Assembly (NCBI RefSeq): GCF_014648035.1
Contig: NZ_BMQI01000018.1
Location: 1-64,000, forward strand
Length of the DNA stretch: 64,000 nucleotides
Source of the DNA: Shewanella algicola
Lineage (GTDB): Bacteria > Pseudomonadota > Gammaproteobacteria > Enterobacterales > Shewanellaceae
Direction: 5' to 3'
Numbering within the stretch: the first letter of the stretch is position 1; each line of letters opens with the position of its first letter. Below, piece by piece: positions 55,529 to 64,000 of the stretch. A program made the translations under genes and the position numbers. The notes under the pieces were generated by a model that was given only the letters and a program-made list of their open reading frames with translations, was not told the origin of the DNA and did not search any database.

Positions 55529-55608
55529 ATACCAACCGATTAATCAGTAATGGGTGTTAAACCGGTTACGTCCAATTTTGTTTTTAACTTAAAAAGGAAA
55601 GGCTAATT

Positions 55609-56784
55609 ATGGCAATTATTAATATGACAGATTTAGATCTACAAAATAAGCGCGTGCTTATTCGTGAAGATTTAAATGTACCTGTCAGTGACGGTGTGGT
55701 GACCAGTGATGCGCGTTTACGTGCATCAATACCAACCATTCAACTCGCATTGCAAAAAGGCGCCGCCGTGATGGTGATGTCGCATTTAGGTCGCCCAACA
55801 GAGGGTGAATTTAATGCTGAATACTCAATGCAACCCGTTGTCGATTATCTAGTAAAAGCCCTAGATTGCCCAGTGCGTCTAGTTAGCGATTACCTCGATG
55901 GAGTTGATGTAAACGTCGGCGAAGTGATGGTTTTTGAAAACGTCCGTTTTAATGTAGGTGAAGGCAAAAACGATGACACATTGGCCAAGAAAATGGCCGC
56001 ATTGTGTGATGTTTACGTTATGGATGCATTTGGTACCGCGCATCGTGCTCAAGCATCTACCCATGGTGTTGGTGTCTATGCCCCGGTGGCGTGTGCTGGC
56101 CCGCTATTAGCACAAGAGCTCGATGCATTAGGCAAAGCGCTTCATAATCCAGCTCGTCCGATGGTGGCCATTGTGGGTGGTTCAAAAGTATCAACTAAGT
56201 TAACGGTACTTGAAAGCCTATCAACCAAAGTTGACCAGCTTGTAGTGGGCGGTGGTATTGCTAATACCTTTATCGCAGCTGCCGGTTATAAAGTGGGCAA
56301 GTCACTATATGAAGCCGATTTAGTTGAAGAAGCTAAGCGCCTTGTGGCTAACGCGCAAAGCCGTGGTGGTGATATTCCTGTGCCAACCGATGTGGTTGTC
56401 GCCAGTGAGTTTAGCCCAACAGCCGCGGCAACGCTTAAATCAGTTGCGGATGTAACCGACGGCGATATGATTTTTGATATCGGCCCTGACAGTGCAGAAG
56501 CGCTGGCAAAAATAATTGAACAAGCCGGTACGATAGTCTGGAATGGCCCTGTGGGCGTATTCGAGTTTGATCAATTTGGTGAAGGCACTAAACGCATCGC
56601 AGAAGCGATTGCAGAGTCAAAAGCATTTTCTATTGCAGGCGGTGGCGATACGCTAGCGGCAGTCGATAAATATAATATTGCTGACAAAGTGTCTTATATC
56701 TCCACTGGTGGTGGTGCTTTCCTTGAGTTTTTAGAAGGCAAAGAATTACCTGCAGTGGCAATGCTTGAAAAACGTGGCGCATAA
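55609..56784 (+). CDS. pgk: Phosphoglycerate kinase
   Basis: Pgk makes ATP from 1,3-bisphosphoglycerate. The motifs [48 protein letters not shown] and [17 protein letters not shown] are standard, and the nucleotide-binding [13 protein letters not shown] is intact. The length of 391 aa is normal. AAGGAAAGG precedes the ATG. It is 80 bases after epd. Confidence 0.97.
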   Translation: MAIINMTDLDLQNKRVLIREDLNVPVSDGVVTSDARLRASIPTIQLALQKGAAVMVMSHLGRPTEGEFNAEYSMQPVVDYLVKALDCPVRLVSDYLDGVDVNVGEVMVFENVRFNVGEGKNDDTLAKKMAALCDVYVMDAFGTAHRAQASTHGVGVYAPVACAGPLLAQELDALGKALHNPARPMVAIVGGSKVSTKLTVLESLSTKVDQLVVGGGIANTFIAAAGYKVGKSLYEADLVEEAKRLVANAQSRGGDIPVPTDVVVASEFSPTAAATLKSVADVTDGDMIFDIGPDSAEALAKIIEQAGTIVWNGPVGVFEFDQFGEGTKRIAEAIAESKAFSIAGGGDTLAAVDKYNIADKVSYISTGGGAFLEFLEGKELPAVAMLEKRGA

Positions 56785-56933
56785 GTTCACGTCTTAAGTT
56801 ATTGTAAGTAAAAATATAATTATTATAAAAAATGCGCTGTTACTGTCTAAAGGAATGAGGTTGTAGCAGCGTTAAAAATCCGTCCAAACGATAGCGACCT
56901 AGGTGAGCAATCACCCTATTAATGGAGAACAAA

Positions 56934-57998
56934 ATGGCTCTTATCTCTCTACGACAACTACTTGATCATGCTGCTGAGCATGATTATGGCGTCCCTGCAT
57001 TTAACGTAAACAACCTTGAGCAAATGCGTGCCATTATGCAAGCGGCTGAAGCAACAGACAGTCCTGTGATTGTGCAAGCATCTGCTGGTGCGCGTAAATA
57101 TGCTCGCCCACAGTTTTTAAAGTACCTTATGGCTGCTGCGCTTGAGCAGTATCCTGATGTTCCAGTGTGTATTCACCAGGACCACGGTACCGATCCTGAT
57201 ATTTGTCAGCGTTCAATTCAGTTAGGCATGTCATCTGTAATGATGGACGGCTCGTTAATGGCTGATGGTAAAACACCTGCATCTTATGAATACAACGTAG
57301 ACGTTACTCGTCGTACGGTTGCATTTGCGCATGCGTGTGGTGTGTCTGTTGAAGGTGAAATCGGTTGCTTAGGCAGTTTAGAAACTGGCCAGGCAGGCGA
57401 AGAAGATGGCGTGGGTGCTGCAGGTATTTTAAGCATGGATCAAATGCTTACAACACCAGAAGAAGCGGCACGTTTTGTTGCTGACACTCATGTAGATGCA
57501 TTAGCTATTGCAATTGGTACTAGCCATGGTGCTTACAAATTTAGCCGTAAGCCTACTGGTGATGTGCTACGTATTGACCGCATTAAAGAAATTCATGCAC
57601 GTATTCCAAATACTCATTTGGTTATGCACGGTTCTTCATCGGTACCGCAAGAGTGGCTGCAAATCATTAACCAATACGGTGGTGAGATCCCAGAAACTTA
57701 CGGTGTACCATTAGAAGAAATTGTTGAAGGCATTAAGCACGGTGTGCGTAAAGTGAACATCGATACCGATTTACGTTTAGCCTCAACAGGTGCTATCCGT
57801 AAGTTTTTAGCTGAACATCCTGCTGAATTTGATCCACGTAAATTCTTAAAAGCATCGATGGAAGCAATGGCAGACATTTGTACTACTCGTTATGACGCAT
57901 TTGGTTGTGCGGGTATGGCGTCTAAAATTAAGCCTAAGTCTTTACAAGCTATGTATAAAGCGTATCAATCTGGTGAACTTGATCCAAAAATCATGTAA
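56934..57998 (+). CDS. fba: Class II fructose-bisphosphate aldolase
   Basis: The zinc-dependent aldolase splits fructose 1,6-bisphosphate. Zinc ligand motifs [17 protein letters not shown] and [11 protein letters not shown] are visible, as is [14 protein letters not shown] 56934 is preceded by GGAGAACAAA; the in-frame ATG at 56922 overlaps that ribosome-binding site and is rejected. The length of 354 aa is normal. It is 150 bases after pgk; a small GGTGA/TCACC hairpin precedes the ribosome-binding site in the gap. A strong terminator follows. Confidence 0.96.
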   Translation: MALISLRQLLDHAAEHDYGVPAFNVNNLEQMRAIMQAAEATDSPVIVQASAGARKYARPQFLKYLMAAALEQYPDVPVCIHQDHGTDPDICQRSIQLGMSSVMMDGSLMADGKTPASYEYNVDVTRRTVAFAHACGVSVEGEIGCLGSLETGQAGEEDGVGAAGILSMDQMLTTPEEAARFVADTHVDALAIAIGTSHGAYKFSRKPTGDVLRIDRIKEIHARIPNTHLVMHGSSSVPQEWLQIINQYGGEIPETYGVPLEEIVEGIKHGVRKVNIDTDLRLASTGAIRKFLAEHPAEFDPRKFLKASMEAMADICTTRYDAFGCAGMASKIKPKSLQAMYKAYQSGELDPKIM

Positions 57999-58022
57999 AC
58001 CAAGTTAGCCGATATTGTTATG

Positions 58023-58056
58023 AAATGGCCCACTGAATCCAGTGGGCCATTTTTTT
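58023..58056 (+). terminator. Intrinsic terminator after fba
   Basis: AAATGGCCCACTG pairs with CAGTGGGCCATTT around AATC and is followed by a run of T residues. Confidence 0.92.
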
Positions 58057-58183
58057 GTAAATAAATTACGGAAAAATGTTGTTTTTTTAAACGTTATCAC
58101 GCATGATCTGCGCCCTTAAAATGTCATAGTTAATTGCTATAACCCCATCAAGATTTCATTTTATACTCACAGTAGAACCGCTC

Positions 58184-59524
58184 ATGCATTCCAAATCAGA
58201 TAAGCCTTTATCTTTATTTTCATTAGCTTGGCGCTTGTTCGTTGACTTTGCTTTGCACTTTTTAACGGCGGCCATTAACACCTTTATGATCAGCCATGTG
58301 TCTTACCAAGGCGTAGCGGCGTTATCTGTCGGTAATATGGTGTTTGAGCTGTCTATTACGTTATTTAGTTTCGTCAGTGTTGGTGCAAGTGTGGTCATTA
58401 CCCAATATTTAGGTTCACAAAATAAGGTCGCGGCCAGTGCGGTGGTGTACTCATCTATTGGGTTTAACTTTTTAGTGGGATTGGTCGCTGCCGTTGGTAT
58501 TTTAACCGGCTCCACAATGATGTTGAATTTAATGAATCTGCCCGCAGAATTAATGGTAGATGGAGAACTGTACCTGCACATTGTCGGCTTGTGTCTTATA
58601 CCTGAAGCCATGGCAATGTGCTTGGCGGCTGGCATGCGTGCCCATGGCTTTACTCAACAAGCCATGTGGGTCACTTTGTCGATGAATATTATTACCTTTA
58701 TGGGTAATTTATTGCTGCTTTATGGCTGGTTTGGCATACCGCAAATGGGCGTCGCTGGGGTGGCGATTAGTACGGTTGCAGGGCGTCTCGTAGGCATGAC
58801 TATTATGGCAGTGCTGTTTGTGCGCTACACCGGCATTAAATTACATATTCCAAGCATATTGCGTCCAGAAACGAAGATGCTTAAAAAAGTGTTTCATATT
58901 GGCTTACCCGCGGCAGGTGAAAATGTGTCATGGATGCTGCAATTTATGGTGGTCACGTCATTTGTGGGGTTAATGGGCGATAAAGCGCTGGCTGCGCAGT
59001 CATTATATTTTCAAATTTGCATGTTTATCTTATTGTTTGGCTTATCTATCGGTATTGGAAACGAGATTATTATCGGCCACATGGTGGGCGCTAAAAAGCT
59101 TAAAGCGGCAGAACATCAAATGTACCGCGCGCTAAAGCTAGGCCTAATTGTGACCACTGTCGTGGCTTTATTTGTCGCAATTTGGGGACCAAACTTAGTT
59201 GCATTGTTTACAGATGAAACCGAGATTGCCCTGTTAGTCGGCCAGTTATTTATTTTAACTTTGCTGATGGAGCCTGGCCGCACATTTAATCTTATTGTGA
59301 TTAATGCACTGCGTGCGAGTGGTGATGCTAAGTTTCCATTTTTGATGGGCTTGTTTTCTATGTGGTGTATTGCCGTGCCGGGCGCGTACGTATTAGGGAT
59401 TCACTATGAATTTGGCTTGATAGGCATTTGGGCGGCACTAGCATTAGATGAGTGGGTCAGAGGGTTAGCGATGCTATGGCGTTGGCGCAGTGGTCGCTGG
59501 CAGTCTAAAAGCTTAATTGCTTGA
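58184..59524 (+). CDS. MATE-family efflux transporter
   Basis: A 446-aa membrane protein of about 12 helices in two halves. The MATE pattern is clear: FMISHVSYQGVAALSVGN in the first helix pair, VTQYLGSQNK-like QYLGSQNKVAASAV, and GIGNEIIIGHMVGAKK in the second half. Such transporters use Na+ or H+ gradients to expel cationic drugs or metabolites. The substrate is unknown. It stands alone, with no adjacent regulator. Confidence 0.9.
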   Translation: MHSKSDKPLSLFSLAWRLFVDFALHFLTAAINTFMISHVSYQGVAALSVGNMVFELSITLFSFVSVGASVVITQYLGSQNKVAASAVVYSSIGFNFLVGLVAAVGILTGSTMMLNLMNLPAELMVDGELYLHIVGLCLIPEAMAMCLAAGMRAHGFTQQAMWVTLSMNIITFMGNLLLLYGWFGIPQMGVAGVAISTVAGRLVGMTIMAVLFVRYTGIKLHIPSILRPETKMLKKVFHIGLPAAGENVSWMLQFMVVTSFVGLMGDKALAAQSLYFQICMFILLFGLSIGIGNEIIIGHMVGAKKLKAAEHQMYRALKLGLIVTTVVALFVAIWGPNLVALFTDETEIALLVGQLFILTLLMEPGRTFNLIVINALRASGDAKFPFLMGLFSMWCIAVPGAYVLGIHYEFGLIGIWAALALDEWVRGLAMLWRWRSGRWQSKSLIA

Positions 59525-59660
59525 TGTTAATGTAAGTTGTTTCATGTTGATTGCGGTCACATTTTTGTCAATCTAGTATTGAAAGTGGTAACATGCCTGC
59601 AAATTTAGACTAGATAGCCATCTAAACGATTTGTAAATTGTAAATAAAGGACGTAATGAC

Positions 59661-60401
59661 ATGAATAAACTGCTACTTACCGCAGCTATTACACTGACCA
59701 TGCCATTTGCAGCACACGCTGGAAGTGATTTTGTTGAAGGCGATGCCACTTTTGCTGGTGAAGCAGAATTAGGTGCGACATTAACCACTGGTAACACTGA
59801 TACTTCTTCATTAAAAGCACGTTTAGCTTTAAAGCAAGAGCTAGGCAACTGGGAAAACCAGTATGTGTTAGAAGGATTATATAAAGAAGATACCGAAGAA
59901 GTCACCGCAAAACGTTACTTTTTTGGCGTACAAGGTGATTATCAAATAAATGATGTTAGCTATGCGTTTGCTAACACAAACTATGAAGTTGATCCATTCA
60001 CCGGTTACGACTTTACCTCTACAACCTCAGCGGGTTACGGTTATCGCTTTATTGATACAGAAAGAATGTCTTTAAAAGCTGAGGCTGGTCCTGGTTATAT
60101 TTATCAGCAGCTTGACGATGAAACTTCACTAGCCGAAGGTTATGACAGTGATGACAGTATCGTGCTTCACGCCGTGGTCGACTTTCAAACTAAAGTCGGT
60201 GAGTCATCGAAGTTTCAGCAAAAATTTGTTGCTGACTGGGGTGAAAAATTAGATGGACGCTCTGAAACCTCGTTAACGGCGAACATTATTGGCGCATTAG
60301 CGATGAAGTTTGCTGTCATTGTTCGTTATAACAGTGATCCGCTTGATGACAAGAAAAGCACTGATACTGAAACCAACATGACATTGCTTTATTCATTTTA
60401 A
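59661..60401 (+). CDS. DUF481 outer-membrane protein (YdiY-like)
   Basis: The 246-aa protein has a signal peptide (MPFAAHA-GS) and an alternating beta-strand pattern of the DUF481 family: AELGATLTTGNTDTSSLKAR, YFFGVQGDYQINDVSYAFANTNYE and a final strand NMTLLYSF with C-terminal Phe, typical of outer-membrane barrels. Function unknown; homologues are sometimes acid- or salt-induced. The gene is followed by a strong terminator. Confidence 0.9.
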   Translation: MNKLLLTAAITLTMPFAAHAGSDFVEGDATFAGEAELGATLTTGNTDTSSLKARLALKQELGNWENQYVLEGLYKEDTEEVTAKRYFFGVQGDYQINDVSYAFANTNYEVDPFTGYDFTSTTSAGYGYRFIDTERMSLKAEAGPGYIYQQLDDETSLAEGYDSDDSIVLHAVVDFQTKVGESSKFQQKFVADWGEKLDGRSETSLTANIIGALAMKFAVIVRYNSDPLDDKKSTDTETNMTLLYSF

Positions 60402-60416
60402 GCCAATGTCATCGAG

Positions 60417-60443
60417 AAAAAGCTGGCTTAGCCAGCTTTTTTT
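60417..60443 (+). terminator. Intrinsic terminator after the DUF481 gene
   Basis: AAAAAGCTGGCT pairs with AGCCAGCTTTTT as a tight hairpin followed by T residues. Confidence 0.9.
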
Positions 60444-60638
60444 ATGTCCGCGTTTCGAGCGAGTATGGACGTTGGGCGATGTCATTGCGGATTTTTACCT
60501 GCAGACATAACGTAGAGCATGGAGGTTGTTGGCATTATTCGCTTTGTTATCCCCCAGTGATACATAGCTCATAAAACCGTCATATTCGGGGGGCGGTTCA
60601 CGTAATAACAATCTTATTATTTGTTTTAATAGCATTTA

Positions 60639-60668
60639 TTCAAATTAGCATTGATTTAGGAGTATACT
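60639..60668 (+). promoter_or_regulatory. Possible sigma-70 promoter of the ToxR-like gene
   Basis: TTCAAA and TATACT are separated by 18 bases, 32 bases before the ATG. The rest of the 300-base gap behind the terminator shows no other feature. Confidence 0.45.
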
Positions 60669-60700
60669 TTTTTTATCAGTAGCGACGCTGAGACAGTACC

Positions 60701-61444
60701 ATGCAAATAGGATGTTGTTGGTTTGACAAAGAGCGACGTTTGTTAACTGATCAGGTAAAATCGACTCAGTGGCATTTGAACGATCATGAATATTGGGTGC
60801 TCGAACAATTAGTTCAGCATCGGGGTCAAGTTGTGCCGTTAACAATGCTCGAAACCGTAGTGCTTGATAGCGGTGCCCACCAATTACCTCATAATGAACT
60901 CGTCGGCATTATTTATCATGTTATTGATTATTTATGTGCCAAGCATTCTAACCTTGTAGAGTATATCCCAGAGCAAGGTGTTATTCTTTATCCCGCCTCT
61001 CAAGGGAAACATACCCGAATACTCGACTTACCTAACCGGCTACTGAGCTGGGGACAGTATGGGATTATTATCGTGGCATTGTTGGCTGTGCTACTGTTTG
61101 TATTGTCGAATCTTAATCCGCCGTTATTTTCTAAAGCAGATGTCATCAGGCAAGTGCTCACAATAAATGGTCAAGTGGTGCAATTATCAGTATTTGATAA
61201 TCAATCTCCACAAGATGCTATTTTGCATGCAGATTGTTTATCAACTCAATTAAAACAGTGTCAAGAGGTTCGTTGGGACTCAATTAGCGCGGCGATTTCT
61301 ACTGATCGTCATTATGTGAGCTTTATTTTGAGCCAATCGGAAACGCAATCTTTACAGTTTAAAAACATTAAATTAGCCGTAGATGATATGCATTCGCCAT
61401 TTATCACTCAAGAATGGCTGCATAAGGTACTTATTTGTGGTTAA
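60701..61444 (+). CDS. ToxR/CadC-like membrane-bound winged-helix regulator
   Basis: Residues 1-100 form a winged-helix domain of the OmpR/ToxR type (WHLNDHEYWVLEQLVQHRGQVV, then LVGIIYHVIDYLCAKHSN and the wing IPEQGVILYP). A single membrane helix follows at about 117-136, so the DNA-binding part is cytoplasmic and about 110 residues are periplasmic, with two close cysteines (179, 187) that may form a disulfide. It has no receiver domain. The next gene overlaps it by eight bases, as in toxRS, so the two are probably a sensor pair. The signal and targets are unknown. Confidence 0.8.
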   Translation: MQIGCCWFDKERRLLTDQVKSTQWHLNDHEYWVLEQLVQHRGQVVPLTMLETVVLDSGAHQLPHNELVGIIYHVIDYLCAKHSNLVEYIPEQGVILYPASQGKHTRILDLPNRLLSWGQYGIIIVALLAVLLFVLSNLNPPLFSKADVIRQVLTINGQVVQLSVFDNQSPQDAILHADCLSTQLKQCQEVRWDSISAAISTDRHYVSFILSQSETQSLQFKNIKLAVDDMHSPFITQEWLHKVLICG

Positions 61445-62030
61445 CAGAATAGGACTTAAGTGGCGAAAAAGAGCACGGCGATTATTGCAATCAAAGCGAG
61501 GCAAATTATTGTTTGTATTGACGTGGGTGTTTGTCTTATTTGCCTTCACTCATGAGCTTGAACGTTTGGTTCCTTCGCATCAACAATGGCATTTGTCTTG
61601 CCGTGCCGATGGCTATTTTGACTCGCAACCCCCCCAGCTCACCCCCTCAGCAGTCAGTGAATTATTGTTAACCTTCACACTTGAATATCAACATGCTGCT
61701 TTGCGTTACGATTTGGATAATGAATCATCGCCAGCGGAGTTAATTTTGCTACAAGGAGATGTGGTTAAGGTCGATTTCGGCGCCTTAAATTACCAATTAC
61801 AAATGCAACTAAAAAACAAAAAATTGAATGATGGTAGTATGTTACTTAGATATTTGTTGAATGAGTTAGCCGTAGGTGAAGCACAGTTCATTGATGGTGA
61901 GTCATTACCACTGCAGGTGCAAGTCTTCAATGTTGATGATGAGCAATCGAGGGCAACCTTAACGTTTATACCCAGTAATAGCATATGGTCTTGTGAGATA
62001 ATGCCGGCAGTTCTGCCTCAGCCACATTGA
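61437..62030 (+). CDS. Small membrane partner of the ToxR-like regulator (ToxS/VtrC-like position)
   Basis: The GTG start at 61437 has AAGG nine bases upstream and overlaps the stop of the regulator gene by eight bases. The 197-aa protein has a basic N-terminus, one membrane helix (about 22-38) and a periplasmic domain with two cysteines far apart (54 and 186). Its position, topology and size are like ToxS, TcpH or VtrC, which bind and stabilise the periplasmic part of their regulators. I see no sequence match that would confirm it. The 54-base longer frame lacks a ribosome-binding site. Confidence 0.72.
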   Translation: MVNRIGLKWRKRARRLLQSKRGKLLFVLTWVFVLFAFTHELERLVPSHQQWHLSCRADGYFDSQPPQLTPSAVSELLLTFTLEYQHAALRYDLDNESSPAELILLQGDVVKVDFGALNYQLQMQLKNKKLNDGSMLLRYLLNELAVGEAQFIDGESLPLQVQVFNVDDEQSRATLTFIPSNSIWSCEIMPAVLPQPH

Positions 62031-62097
62031 ATAAATTCATCTTTAGGTTAATATCGATAACATCGATGAAACTTTAAATGGTATGTAATTTAAAACA

Positions 62098-63549
62098 GTG
62101 GCAAAAGTTAAAGTAAAACAAGAAGAAGCGTTATCAATCAAATTTAGCCATCAAATGGCTCCCGGGGATCAGCGTACATTTGATTTGTACTTCTATTTGC
62201 CTACAGAGATGGGGATCGGTTCACACACTCTCGATGAAGAAGAATATTATCATAGTGGTATTTTAGGCCGTCGTTCATATTACTCCAAAGGTTTACACCT
62301 GCCGCTCGTTCAGTCTCGTTTTATTAGTTTAAACAAGCGGACTATGGAAGAGTTTCGTTTATACCTTAATTTATTTGCCTATCAATTTGCTGTCGCTATC
62401 GAAACTGACGGTAAAGAACTGCGCCAAAAAAGTGATGCCAGTGAGTTCTATCTGGCATTAGACGAGCTGTGTGATGTGGTGGTTCAATTACTCAAAAAGT
62501 TTCGTCGTAATGAACCGAGCGATCCCAAATGGAAATCATATTTTGAACACGCAGATAATTACCTTTCGTGGTTTTGTGAGCAGCAATTACTTAAAATATT
62601 AGCTCATTCGCCTCGTAGTTCAGACTTTAGCGAAGTGAAAGATAAGGCTTTGGATTTATGTCGTAGCGAAAACTATTATCGCGAACAAGTGTGTAAATAC
62701 AATTCGATGCAAACCCAACAAGATGCCAATCGGATATCGAATAAAATGCTGTTGCTGCGACGTCTTATCCAGCAAGGCGTGGTATTAAAAGAAGAGTTAA
62801 AACCACTTGGCATAGGGTTAAAGAAGTTTGTAACAGGCCTTGCAACCGGTTTGGTGATGTTAGTCGTGTCGGCGTTAATTATTAAAGCCCAGGGCTTTTT
62901 TAATGGCTTAACCTTAACCCTAGTCCTTACGCTTGCAGTAATTTACGGGTTTAGGGAAATCTTTAAAGAAGATTTTCGCAATGCCATGTGGCGTTTTATT
63001 CAACGCGGTCGTCCACGTTGGAGCCGTATTTTGCGCGACACCAGTACTCAAGCTATTGTTGCTAAGCAGCTAGTTTGGCTTGAGTTTATGCGCTCGCAAG
63101 ACATTCCAGATACTGTGTCTGAAATCATGAAGCACCGAAATAGCCAAAACAAAGTCGACTCGACAGTGTTGCATTATCGTATTGCCACTAAAGTGGCGAA
63201 TAAACCATTTGAGGCCGGATATTCTGAAATTCAAGAACAAGTTAACTTTAGCTTAGTACCGTTTGCTCGTCATTTAGAACGCGGTAAAGCCAAAATATAT
63301 AAAGAGTCTGACGGTAATATCAGTAATGAATCCGTTGAGCGTCGCTATCAAGTGAATCTTGTTGCAGTGTTACGGGATGGTAAGCAACAGCCAGAGTATG
63401 CTCGTTTCAAAGTCACGATGAATCGCTCAAGTATTGTTGAAATTACCGAAAGTAAATTGCCTGATAACATTCAACCTTTTACGTCTGAAGCTGACAGTAA
63501 CTTACACGAAGAGACCCTGGTAGTTGATCACCACCAAGTAGAACCCTGA
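62098..63549 (+). CDS. Membrane protein of unknown function, 483 aa
   Basis: It begins with GTG at 62098. Residues 1-240 are soluble, with charged helices; two membrane helices lie at about 244-264 and 268-286, joined by a short loop; residues 290-483 are soluble again. Both ends are therefore on the same side, probably the cytoplasm. YHSGILGRRSYYSKGLHLPL near residue 45 and the arginine-rich FREIFKEDFRNAMWRFIQRG after the helices are notable. No enzymatic motif is recognised. It follows the ToxR-like pair by 67 bases and may share its transcript. Confidence 0.75.
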   Translation: MAKVKVKQEEALSIKFSHQMAPGDQRTFDLYFYLPTEMGIGSHTLDEEEYYHSGILGRRSYYSKGLHLPLVQSRFISLNKRTMEEFRLYLNLFAYQFAVAIETDGKELRQKSDASEFYLALDELCDVVVQLLKKFRRNEPSDPKWKSYFEHADNYLSWFCEQQLLKILAHSPRSSDFSEVKDKALDLCRSENYYREQVCKYNSMQTQQDANRISNKMLLLRRLIQQGVVLKEELKPLGIGLKKFVTGLATGLVMLVVSALIIKAQGFFNGLTLTLVLTLAVIYGFREIFKEDFRNAMWRFIQRGRPRWSRILRDTSTQAIVAKQLVWLEFMRSQDIPDTVSEIMKHRNSQNKVDSTVLHYRIATKVANKPFEAGYSEIQEQVNFSLVPFARHLERGKAKIYKESDGNISNESVERRYQVNLVAVLRDGKQQPEYARFKVTMNRSSIVEITESKLPDNIQPFTSEADSNLHEETLVVDHHQVEP

Positions 63550-63551
63550 CC

Positions 63552-63590
63552 CAATTAACAATAAGCCAAGGTTCGGCTTATTGTTAATTG
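63552..63590. terminator. Sixteen-bp hairpin between convergent genes
   Basis: CAATTAACAATAAGCC pairs perfectly with GGCTTATTGTTAATTG around a seven-base loop. It overlaps the stop codon of the minus-strand gene. No T-run is present, but the length and position suggest a shared terminator. Confidence 0.65.
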
Positions 63591-64000
63591 AGGTGGTCGG
63601 CATAGGTTGGGCGAGTAAACGCTTGGCAAATATTTTGGTCAACCGATTGCTTAGCCCGCTTTAGAGCAATTTCAGCATTAGCCAGGTATTGCTCTAAACT
63701 TTGCGGAGACATATACCCTGCAATACCAATGTTAATCCCTTCAGCCAACTGGTTTTCAGCTAAACAGTGCATTACATTCATTGCGTATTGATGTGCACTA
63801 GTGGCATTGGTCTCTGGCAATAAGATCACTAACTTACCGAGTTGCCACTGGGCTATTTGATAGTTAAGTGGTAATTCGATTAACAATTGTAATTCAATGT
63901 CTTTTTGGCGTTTTTCTAATTGACTCATGTTGCCCATACTACTGAAAATGCCTTCTGGGTTAATGTCCATTACTAACAAGCTCGATTGAATTTTGGTTTG
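63584..64000 (-). CDS. GGDEF-like domain, degenerate, cut by the window edge
   Basis: The minus-strand frame stays open through the right edge, so only the C-terminal end of a larger protein is seen. It has the diguanylate-cyclase fold pattern: SSLLVMDINPEGIFSSMG at the start, QLGKLVILLPETN where the GGDEF motif belongs, INIGIAGYMSPQSLEQYLANAEIALKRAKQ at the end. The signature itself is lost (no GG(D/E)EF), so this domain should not make cyclic di-GMP; it may bind it, or be purely structural. Upstream sensor domains are outside the window. Confidence 0.8.
   Translation of the reverse strand, partial: QTKIQSSLLVMDINPEGIFSSMGNMSQLEKRQKDIELQLLIELPLNYQIAQWQLGKLVILLPETNATSAHQYAMNVMHCLAENQLAEGINIGIAGYMSPQSLEQYLANAEIALKRAKQSVDQNICQAFTRPTYADHLN

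Overview
The window is an ordinary-looking chromosomal segment of a gammaproteobacterium, almost certainly a Shewanella. The grounds are gene content and order: the cobA-cysDN-transporter-cysC sulfate operon, narQP next to a five-heme nrfA, tkt-epd-pgk-fba, slyX/fkpA and a FbpABC iron importer, with low-to-moderate GC. It does not look like a mobile island: I see no integrase, transposase, tRNA, rRNA, CRISPR array or phage gene. Species assignment is not possible from the sequence alone.

Layout. 1-10 kb: an exported protein, outer-membrane phospholipase A, the assimilatory sulfate operon (SUMT, CysD, CysN, a SLC13/RCK transporter, CysC) and a Tat-exported M19 dipeptidase homologue that lacks several canonical zinc ligands. 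10-16 kb: CsdA/CsdE sulfur transfer, a Tas-like aldo-keto reductase, a GNAT enzyme, YjjX, a DUF4097 protein with seven 18-residue repeats, and RNase HI with a hybrid-binding domain. 16-25 kb: envelope genes (M1 aminopeptidase lipoprotein, LpoB, a COG3014 lipoprotein, a deformylase, SlyX, a WD40 lipoprotein, FkpA), ZntB and YacL. 25-31.5 kb: nitrogen metabolism, with NarP/NarQ, NrfA, GlnK and AmtB. 31.5-41.5 kb: lipoprotein and periplasmic genes, AroG, an Atm1-type exporter, small proteins, a membrane-anchored glutamate-synthase-like FMN protein and a DUF5610 protein. 41.6-50.6 kb: ferredoxin-NADP reductase, FbpABC, a DyP peroxidase, ArgR, a META-domain lipoprotein pseudogene and two GNAT genes. 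50.6-58 kb: MetK and the central-carbon run Tkt, Epd, Pgk, Fba. 58-64 kb: a MATE exporter, a DUF481 outer-membrane protein, a ToxR/ToxS-like regulator pair, a large membrane protein of unknown function and a cut-off degenerate GGDEF protein.

Regulatory sites readable from sequence tie several units to their physiology: paired NtrC-type sites plus a sigma-54 promoter before glnK-amtB, a NarP 7-2-7 site before nrfA, a Fur box before fbpA, tandem met boxes before metK, and a perfect ARG box before argR. Most units end in clear hairpin terminators, many shared by convergent genes.

The points most worth checking are the ToxR/ToxS-like co-component pair (60.7-62.0 kb) with its unknown neighbour, the metal-ligand loss in the M19 protein, the single in-frame stop in the META lipoprotein gene, and the overlap of a deformylase gene with the LpoB/COG3014 lipoprotein genes.
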